Assembly (NCBI GenBank): GCA_963715025.1
Contig: CAVQQQ010000010.1
Coordinates: 124,001 to 188,000, forward strand
Source of the DNA: DASSJT01 sp963715025
GTDB lineage: Bacteria; Actinomycetota; Actinomycetes; Actinomycetales; Dermatophilaceae
Length of the DNA: 64,000 bases
Direction of reading: 5' to 3'
Positions 59,425-64,000 of the stretch are shown piece after piece. Position 1 is the stretch's first letter, and each line of letters starts with the position of its first letter. Position numbers and translations under genes: made by a program. The notes beneath the pieces were generated by a model. The model made no database searches. It worked only from the letters and a program-made list of their open reading frames with translations, and had not been told where the DNA came from.

Positions 59425-59843
59425 CGGCTCGCCGCGCATTCCCGGCACCAGCCGTGCACTGCCATATGTGTCACCTCAGCAACAAACCCGGTGGAGTCGA
59501 GAACATTCCCGACGAAGCTGTCTGCGAGCGCAGGGTCACACTCGTCCACCCGGCCGCACTCACGGCATACCAAATGAACGTGGTCGGCGTGCTCGGCCAG
59601 GTGGTAGGCGGGCGCGCCGTGGTCAAGGTGGGTGTGGCCCACGATACCCAGGGCCTCGAGGGCGTCGATGGTGCGGTAGACCGTCGAGACGGCGAGCGGA
59701 GGCCCGCCGTCAGCGGCGACCTGCTCGGCGATGCGCTCCGGGGTGGCGTGCTCCAGCGAGGACACCGCGTCGAGCACCCGTTGGCGCTGCGGGGTCATGC
59801 GCTTGCCCTCAGCGCGCAGCCGGCCTGCGAGGTCAGATGGCAC
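59421..59843 (-). CDS. Fur-family metalloregulator
   Basis: 140 residues. Winged helix RMTPQRQRVLDAVSSLEHAT with VSTVYRTIDALEALG; metal sites HADHVHLVCRECGRVDEC and HGWCRECAASR supply the two CxxC pairs of the structural zinc and the His-rich regulatory site. It could be Fur, Zur or another branch; the two CxxC pairs favour Zur/FurB or Fur over PerR. GTG 59843 is the start. It leads ygfZ and is divergent from the LCP gene with a 72-bp gap. Confidence 0.88.
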   Translation of the reverse strand: MPSDLAGRLRAEGKRMTPQRQRVLDAVSSLEHATPERIAEQVAADGGPPLAVSTVYRTIDALEALGIVGHTHLDHGAPAYHLAEHADHVHLVCRECGRVDECDPALADSFVGNVLDSTGFVAEVTHMAVHGWCRECAASR

Positions 59844-59915
59844 GTCCCCACTGTATTCGTCACGATTCGGCGCGACCGAGACATCCCTGACGCATTCCCT
59901 GCCTAGACTGTCCCG

Positions 59916-60956
59916 GTGCTCGACGACCTGGCCCAACTCCATACTGACGACCAGCCTGGGGACCCGCCCGCCCGCCGAGCGCGGCCCAAGCGCCATCGCG
60001 GCCGCCGAGTCCTCGCAGCGCTCGTTTCCCTGGTGCTGTTGCTGGCGGTCGGCGTCGGCGCCTACCTGCTGTTCCTCAACCAGACGGTCGCGAGCAACGT
60101 CAAGCACGAGAACCTGCTGCCGCCGCCGAGCGCGGCTGCGGGCGGGGGCCAGGGCCAGCAGATCGTGCAGGGGCCCGGGGTCAACATCCTTATGATCGGG
60201 TCTGACGCCAGGCCCGGGGAGACCTTCAGCCGGTCCGACGTGATCGTGCTGATGCACGTCACCGAGGACCGCAAGAAGGTCTACCTGGTCCACTTCCCGC
60301 GGGACATGTACGTCAGCATCCCCGGGCATGGGAAGAACAAGATCAACGCGGCCTTCGCGTTCGGCAAGACCCCCCTGCTGGTGTCGACGCTGCAGGACAT
60401 GCTGGGGGTCAAGATCGACCACGCCGCGCTGATCGGGTTCGAGGGTTTCAAGCGCATGACCGACGCGGTCGGCGGTGTGAACGTCTGGGCCGAGGAGGCC
60501 AGCAGCGGCAAGGGCAACGGCGGCCCGGTCGTGATCCACAAGGGGTGGAACGACCTCAACGGCGAGCAGGCCCTGGCCTTCGTCCGTGAGAGGTACGAGC
60601 TCAGCGAGGGAGACATCTCCCGGGGTCGCCGTCAGCAGGCGTTCATCAAGGCGCTGATGCTCAAGGGCCTCAGCAGGGAGACCCTCACCAACCCGATCAC
60701 CCTGGCGAATTTCGTCAGCGCCGGCACCGAGAACCTCACGGTCGACAAGGGTTTCGACATGGGCGAGATGCGCTCCCTGGGGCTGAGCCTGCGCAACGTC
60801 CGTGGCGACGACATCGTGTTCATCACGGCTCCGATCACCGGCTTCGGGACGTCGCCACAGGGCGGGTCCATCGACATCGTCAACGAGCCGCTTCTCAAGC
60901 TGATGGGCGAGGAACTGCAGGGGGACACGATGGAGGACTACGTAGCCCGCCAGTAG
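59916..60956 (+). CDS. LytR-CpsA-Psr (LCP) family cell-wall glycopolymer ligase
   Basis: 346 residues. A cytoplasmic basic stretch, one membrane helix (about 32-55) and the extracytoplasmic LCP domain: ILMIGSDARPGETFSRSDVI, FPRDMYVSIPGHGKNKINAA (with the polyprenyl-phosphate-binding Arg/Asp), IGFEGFKRMTDAVGGVNVWA and ALAFVRERYELSEGDISRGR. It would move wall teichoic-acid-like, arabinogalactan-like or capsular polymers from lipid carrier to peptidoglycan. The start is GTG 59916. The C-terminal LytR_C domain is absent, so it is the short form. Confidence 0.9.
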   Translation: MLDDLAQLHTDDQPGDPPARRARPKRHRGRRVLAALVSLVLLLAVGVGAYLLFLNQTVASNVKHENLLPPPSAAAGGGQGQQIVQGPGVNILMIGSDARPGETFSRSDVIVLMHVTEDRKKVYLVHFPRDMYVSIPGHGKNKINAAFAFGKTPLLVSTLQDMLGVKIDHAALIGFEGFKRMTDAVGGVNVWAEEASSGKGNGGPVVIHKGWNDLNGEQALAFVRERYELSEGDISRGRRQQAFIKALMLKGLSRETLTNPITLANFVSAGTENLTVDKGFDMGEMRSLGLSLRNVRGDDIVFITAPITGFGTSPQGGSIDIVNEPLLKLMGEELQGDTMEDYVARQ

Positions 60957-60967
60957 CGCCTAGCGCG

Positions 60968-61023
60968 GCGGTCGACTGGCCGACCGCGTGCTGGCACCTT
61001 TGTCGGCTGACCCGACGAAGGTG
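60968..61023. terminator. Double hairpin between convergent genes
   Basis: First stem GCGGTCG/CGACCGC at 60968-60987; second CACCTTTGTCGG (60995-61006) with CCGACGAAGGTG (61012-61023), 12 bp with one wobble. They occupy the 82-bp gap between the LCP and nitrobindin stops. Confidence 0.7.
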
Positions 61024-61038
61024 TGGCGGGGCGGAGCG

Positions 61039-61536
61039 TCAGGCGACACGCTTCAGCTCGGCGGACACGTGGCTCTGCAGGGGCTCTCCCATCGCGGCCA
61101 TGTCCATGGCCCAGAGCAGGTTGGAGTTGACGTAGCCGTAGAGGCGAGACCCGGCGGCATACTCCTTGGCGTGAGGGCTGCGCACAACGGCGTCGGTGCG
61201 GAGCTCGATCTTCGCCGGTGACGTCGTGCCGTGGTAGAGCTCGACGATCCCAGTGGGGTGGGCGAGCAGCAGCTCGACCTCGTTGTCGGGAAGCGGTCGC
61301 CAGAAACCGACCTCCTTCGCCAGCGGCCGGACCTTCTGGCCCAACGCGTCGAGCAGCCAGGTGCGGCTGTGCCACTCCAGGAACGGCCTGCCGTCGTGGG
61401 TGACTTCGATCTCCTGGCCGAAGTGAGCGGACTCGATCGTGGGGTAGCCGACGACCCCCGCCCCCTCCCAGCGCCCGATCAGCCACGCCAGGGGCGCGAG
61501 CTCCCGGGGCATGTCCGGGTCTAGCTGGACGGCCAT
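61039..61536 (-). CDS. Nitrobindin-family haem-binding beta-barrel protein
   Basis: 165 residues. The FABP-like barrel begins LAPLAWLIGRWEGAGVVGYP with the GxWxGxG motif. QEIEVTHDGRPFLEWHSRTW and AHPTGIVELYHGT follow, then a final helix-strand ending in HVSAELKRVA. The late His region and the 165-residue length fit THAP4-type nitrobindins that bind ferric haem and react with peroxynitrite. ATG 61536 shares its A with the stop of the tiny upstream gene (TGATG). Confidence 0.86.
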   Translation of the reverse strand: MAVQLDPDMPRELAPLAWLIGRWEGAGVVGYPTIESAHFGQEIEVTHDGRPFLEWHSRTWLLDALGQKVRPLAKEVGFWRPLPDNEVELLLAHPTGIVELYHGTTSPAKIELRTDAVVRSPHAKEYAAGSRLYGYVNSNLLWAMDMAAMGEPLQSHVSAELKRVA

Positions 61537-61634
61537 CAGCGCGGGGTGCGGACGAGCCGGTAGACCGTGAAGCCGGCAAACCAGGTCACGACGACCACGG
61601 TCAGGCTCAGGAGGGTGATGAAGAACGCTTCCAC
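61536..61634 (-). CDS. 32-residue single-helix membrane protein, coupled to nitrobindin
   Basis: GTG 61634 begins VEAFFITLLSLTVVVVTWFA, continuing with GFTVYRLVRTPR, and the stop overlaps the nitrobindin start. One membrane helix and a short basic tail, so the C-terminus should be cytoplasmic. The gene is too short for routine calling, but the clean overlap with the downstream ATG and the lack of other coding sense support it. It is divergent from the DsrE-like gene with only 24 bp between the starts. Function unknown. Confidence 0.55.
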   Translation of the reverse strand: MEAFFITLLSLTVVVVTWFAGFTVYRLVRTPR

Positions 61635-61658
61635 GCCCGTGATCGTAGCCTGAGTGCC

Positions 61659-62030
61659 ATGGCTGACTCCCCATCGCGTCTTGTCGTCAAGGTCACCTGC
61701 GGGACGGAGGCGCTCGAGCGGCTGAACCAGGGATTCACCGTCGCAGCCACGGCGCTCGCCAGCGGGCTGGAGGTGAGCCTCTGGCTCACCGGCGACGCGA
61801 CGTGGATGGCCGTGCCGGGACGGGCCGAGGCGGTCGATCTGCCCCACGCCGCCCGGCTCGCCGATCTTCGCGACGCCCTCCTGGCGGGAGGGACCCTCAC
61901 GGTGTGCGGCCAGTGCGCGGCCCGTCGCGACCTCGCAGAGCCCGATCTCCTTCCGGGCACGGAGATCCGCGGTGCTGCGGCATTCGTTGAGGAGGTCATG
62001 GCTCCCGCATCGCGGGCCCTCGTGTATTGA
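61659..62030 (+). CDS. DsrE/DsrF-like small protein
   Basis: 123 residues. RLVVKVTCGTEALERLNQGF, then VAATALASGLEVSLWLTGDA, the typical first strand and helix of DsrE-like folds, and a Cys pair in GGTLTVCGQCAARRDL, where DsrE-like proteins hold their reactive Cys. Function in actinobacteria is unclear; sulfur transfer is the family theme. ATG 61659. Divergent from the nitrobindin unit. Confidence 0.8.
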   Translation: MADSPSRLVVKVTCGTEALERLNQGFTVAATALASGLEVSLWLTGDATWMAVPGRAEAVDLPHAARLADLRDALLAGGTLTVCGQCAARRDLAEPDLLPGTEIRGAAAFVEEVMAPASRALVY

Positions 62031-62082
62031 CCCCCCGCAACGGCGGCGATGCGGCGATGCTGCGACGCGGCGACGCCACGGC

Positions 62083-62928
62083 TCAGGCTATGAATGCGCG
62101 CGAGAGCACGTAGGTGACCATGCCGCACACCAGCACCGACGACGACGCCGATACAAGCCGCCCCTTGGCCCCCACGATCGGTGGTAGAACCGCCAAGACT
62201 CGGCGCAGGGCGTGGCTGACGGCCGCGACCACTATCCCGATCAGGATGGCGGGTGCGAGTGCCGGGCCCTTCAGGAGATAGGCGGCAGTGACGCCGGCGA
62301 GGCCCCCGGCGAGCATGGCCATGGGCAGGAGCCAGGCGCGCAGGCTTGTGCGTCCACTCCGCAAGTCGACAATGGCTGCCGCTCCAATCGCCGAAATGGC
62401 GACGGTCAGCGGCTCGACGCCCTGGAAGGTCAGCGGCAGGGGCACGAATGCCGCCCCAGAGGCGATGATCGCGATGCCGGATGCCGTGATGGCCACCGAC
62501 TCGCTGAGCCTCGGTCGCCCGTCGCGGCGCAGCAGCTGGTGCAGGAATGCCAGCAGGAGCGAGCCCGCGATCGCCGCCGGCAGGTAGCGCAGGAACGGGT
62601 CGCTCGTGGTCAGGGCGACCGATCCGACACAGCCGACGGTCGTGAGCGCGAGGACCAGCGTCGACCCTGCGCGGCTGGGTGAGCCCAGCAGACTGGGCCA
62701 TCCCCACGCCACGACGAATCCGCCCAGGCCGACCGCGGCCGCGACCGTTTGGGGACTCGCGAACGCGCTCAGGCCGATCAGGGCGCACAGTGCCACGGTG
62801 GCGAAGGTCGTGATGACGCGGCCGCCCCTGGCCGAGGGCTCGCGAGTGGCCGCAGCGGGATGCCTCCTGCCCCGGCCGCTCCCCCGTGCCCGGCCGGCCT
62901 CTTCGTCCGGTGCCTGCTCCCTAGGCAT
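62083..62928 (-). CDS. Multi-pass membrane protein of unknown function
   Basis: 281 residues from ATG 62928. A 40-residue basic/acidic lead is followed by about nine hydrophobic helices (VALCALIGLSAFASPQTVAA, AAIAGSLLLAFLHQLL, AITASGIAIIASGAAFVPLP and LLPMAMLAGGLAGVTAAYLL among them). No transporter signature. Its start overlaps the stop of the upstream proline-rich frame by 8 bp. The frame is open further upstream, and a one-base slip near 63000 would fuse the two into a single protein with a disordered N-terminus; both readings are possible. Confidence 0.72.
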   Translation of the reverse strand: MPREQAPDEEAGRARGSGRGRRHPAAATREPSARGGRVITTFATVALCALIGLSAFASPQTVAAAVGLGGFVVAWGWPSLLGSPSRAGSTLVLALTTVGCVGSVALTTSDPFLRYLPAAIAGSLLLAFLHQLLRRDGRPRLSESVAITASGIAIIASGAAFVPLPLTFQGVEPLTVAISAIGAAAIVDLRSGRTSLRAWLLPMAMLAGGLAGVTAAYLLKGPALAPAILIGIVVAAVSHALRRVLAVLPPIVGAKGRLVSASSSVLVCGMVTYVLSRAFIA

Positions 62929-64000
62929 AGCCTCGGCCCCTGCAGGCGCCGTGCCGGTGACGGGCGCCGATCCTGTGGCCTTCGACTGGGCTGCCTGGGC
63001 TGCTGGCGCGCCGTTCGGCACGTGTGGGCATCGGCGGGGTTCCGAGCGGGGCCGTCGGGGGCCCTCCCGGCGCCGGCAGCTGCGGCCCGCCGTAGCGCAT
63101 CGGGGGCTGGCCGGCAGCCCCCTCTGACGGCAGGCCAGGAGATCCCGCTGGCGGGGTGCCCCCATAGCCCGGCGGCCCGGGCTGGGGTGGCCTGCTGTAA
63201 CGCGGGGGCGGTGACTGGCCCGGCGGCGGGGACTGTGGCGGCCGACCGTAACCCTGCGGTCGGGGTTGGCCCGGCTGGGCGGGGCCGGGCTGCTGTCCGG
63301 GCTGCTGGCCGGGCGCGGGTGGCCTCCGGCGCACGGGCTCGCCGCGCACAGGCTCGCCGCGCACGGGCTCGCCACGCACGGGCTCGCCGCGCCTGGGCTG
63401 GCCAGGCCTGGGTGGTGGCGCACCCTGCGCCCGCGAGGTCCAGCCCGACTCCTGGCGGTTGGCCGGGTCGGCGGGCGGAGGCGGCGGAACCGCTGACGGT
63501 GGGGGCGGGCCCGCCGGTAGGCGCCGCGAAGAGCGACTCTGCGGGTCGGATGCGGCCTGGTCGCGGCGCGACGAACGCGTAGCAGCGGGGTCCGGCGGCA
63601 GGGGCTTCTGGCGCGACGTGCGTCCCGGCGGCTCGGGAGTCGGCTGCTCTCGGCGCGACGACCGGGAGCCGGGCTGCTGCCCGGCGCCCGGCGGGGGTGG
63701 GACGGGCGGGTGCCTGCCGGTGGACTGCTCCCGCCGAGCGGCTCGCGTTTGCGGGGGCTCGGGAAGCGGGCGGTCGGGAAGCGGGCGGTCGGGAAGCGGG
63801 CGGTCGGGGAACGGCCCCCCGGGTGCAGGGGCTCCCGGGCTGGAGCCCGAAGGAGGCAGCGGAGGGGGCACGGGTCGGTGGCTGCCGGTAGCGCGCTCGC
63901 GCCGAGACGCCCGCGTGTCTTCGGCAGGATCCCCTACGGTCGGCGGCGGAGGCGTCGAGGAGCCGCGGCGGCGCCCGCGCCGACGGCGTCGCTCGCCCTC
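62921..64000 (-). CDS. Proline/arginine-rich low-complexity protein, runs off the right edge
   Basis: The frame is open from base 64000 down to a TAG at 62921-62923, so the N-terminus is outside the window. Composition is extreme: Pro, Arg, Gly, Ser and Gln. Visible internal repeats are three copies of DRPLP and four of RGEPV, plus repeated TRASRRERATG / TRAARREQSTG type segments. No folded domain or membrane helix. Probably a cytoplasmic disordered region of a membrane protein, perhaps the one encoded next (see overlap and possible frameshift near 63000). Function unknown. Confidence 0.6.
   Translation of the reverse strand, partial: EGERRRRRGRRRGSSTPPPPTVGDPAEDTRASRRERATGSHRPVPPPLPPSGSSPGAPAPGGPFPDRPLPDRPLPDRPLPEPPQTRAARREQSTGRHPPVPPPPGAGQQPGSRSSRREQPTPEPPGRTSRQKPLPPDPAATRSSRRDQAASDPQSRSSRRLPAGPPPPSAVPPPPPADPANRQESGWTSRAQGAPPPRPGQPRRGEPVRGEPVRGEPVRGEPVRRRPPAPGQQPGQQPGPAQPGQPRPQGYGRPPQSPPPGQSPPPRYSRPPQPGPPGYGGTPPAGSPGLPSEGAAGQPPMRYGGPQLPAPGGPPTAPLGTPPMPTRAERRASSPGSPVEGHRIGARHRHGACRGRGYA
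63331..63390. repeat. Four-unit 15-bp coding tandem repeat
   Basis: GCACGGGCTCGCCGC and close variants at 63331, 63346, 63361 and 63376 encode four RGEPV units on the minus strand; unit length is a multiple of three, so copy changes keep the frame. Confidence 0.85.
63761..63805. repeat. Three-unit 15-bp coding tandem repeat
   Basis: GGGAAGCGGGCGGTC repeats exactly at 63761, 63776 and 63791 and encodes DRPLP units on the minus strand of the same low-complexity gene. Confidence 0.85.

Noticed and set aside
1..64000. CRISPR array, rRNA operon, riboswitch or replication origin
   Set aside because: I saw no regularly spaced repeats of 25-40 bp, no rRNA-like sequence, no recognisable riboswitch core and no DnaA-box cluster.

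Overview
The window is a chromosomal segment of a very GC-rich actinobacterium. Pointers are the mycothiol gene mshA, the carD-ispD-ispF block, a senX3/regX3-phoU block, an XRE + HbhA-like + DUF2516 set as in mycobacteria, many GTG/TTG starts, many 1-8 bp gene overlaps, and terminators without long T-tracts. An octamer, GGTATGCC/GGCATACC, occurs about 20 times against about 2 expected. My best guess is Micrococcales, near Intrasporangiaceae, but that is inference from gene content and style, not a database match.

Layout. 1-3.2 kb: 3' end of a molybdate ABC ATPase, an acyl-CoA dehydrogenase and two short-chain dehydrogenases. 3.4-9.1 kb: a minus-strand run of MFS exporter, GABA-type aminotransferase, PatB-like C-S lyase and a secreted tripeptidyl-aminopeptidase-like hydrolase. 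9.3-11.4 kb: aldo/keto reductase and a slipin. 11.7-13.6 kb: an ECF41-type sigma factor co-transcribed with an epimerase behind a textbook ECF41 promoter. 13.8-17.9 kb: a Ser/Thr kinase, a frameshifted small gene, a carboxymuconolactone-decarboxylase/TetR divergent pair and a glyoxalase-like protein.

17.9-24.85 kb is the accessory part. An intact tRNA-Thr(TGT) gene lies at its right edge. Two further partial copies of the tRNA 3' half (39 bp exact; 35 bp with one mismatch) lie 2.6 and 3.7 kb apart to its left, and each interval ends with a decayed tyrosine integrase. I read this as two tandem integrative-element remnants in one tRNA gene. The cargo is a three-gene membrane-protein operon of unknown function, a YdeI-type protein flanked by mirrored repeat pairs, an enoyl-CoA hydratase and half of a LysE exporter.

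24.9-34.5 kb: a second Ser/Thr kinase with a multi-pass membrane tail, a CBS-pair protein, trehalose synthesis (otsA-otsB), a LacI regulator divergent from an MsiK-type sugar-ABC ATPase, a DUF4032 kinase-like protein and an RDD membrane protein. 34.5-42 kb: rlmB, cysS, a secreted phospholipase C/acid-phosphatase-family enzyme and ispF-ispD-carD. 42-52.9 kb: lipoprotein, regX3-senX3, a PHO-box-like element, phoU, gpmA, mshA, dtd, asparaginase, the HbhA-like protein and its XRE neighbour. 53.2-56.6 kb: a xylose-type sugar ABC transporter whose binding protein and ATPase are broken by about eight frameshifts while the permease is intact. 56.9-64 kb: DUF4395, a beta-keto acid cleavage enzyme, YgfZ, Fur, LCP ligase, nitrobindin, a DsrE-like protein and a repeat-rich proline/arginine protein running off the right edge.

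Themes: regulation of envelope and phosphate state (SenX3/RegX3/PhoU, ECF41, two kinases, LCP), carbohydrate supply (LacI/MsiK, otsAB, broken xyl operon), and a recombination hot-spot at tRNA-Thr.
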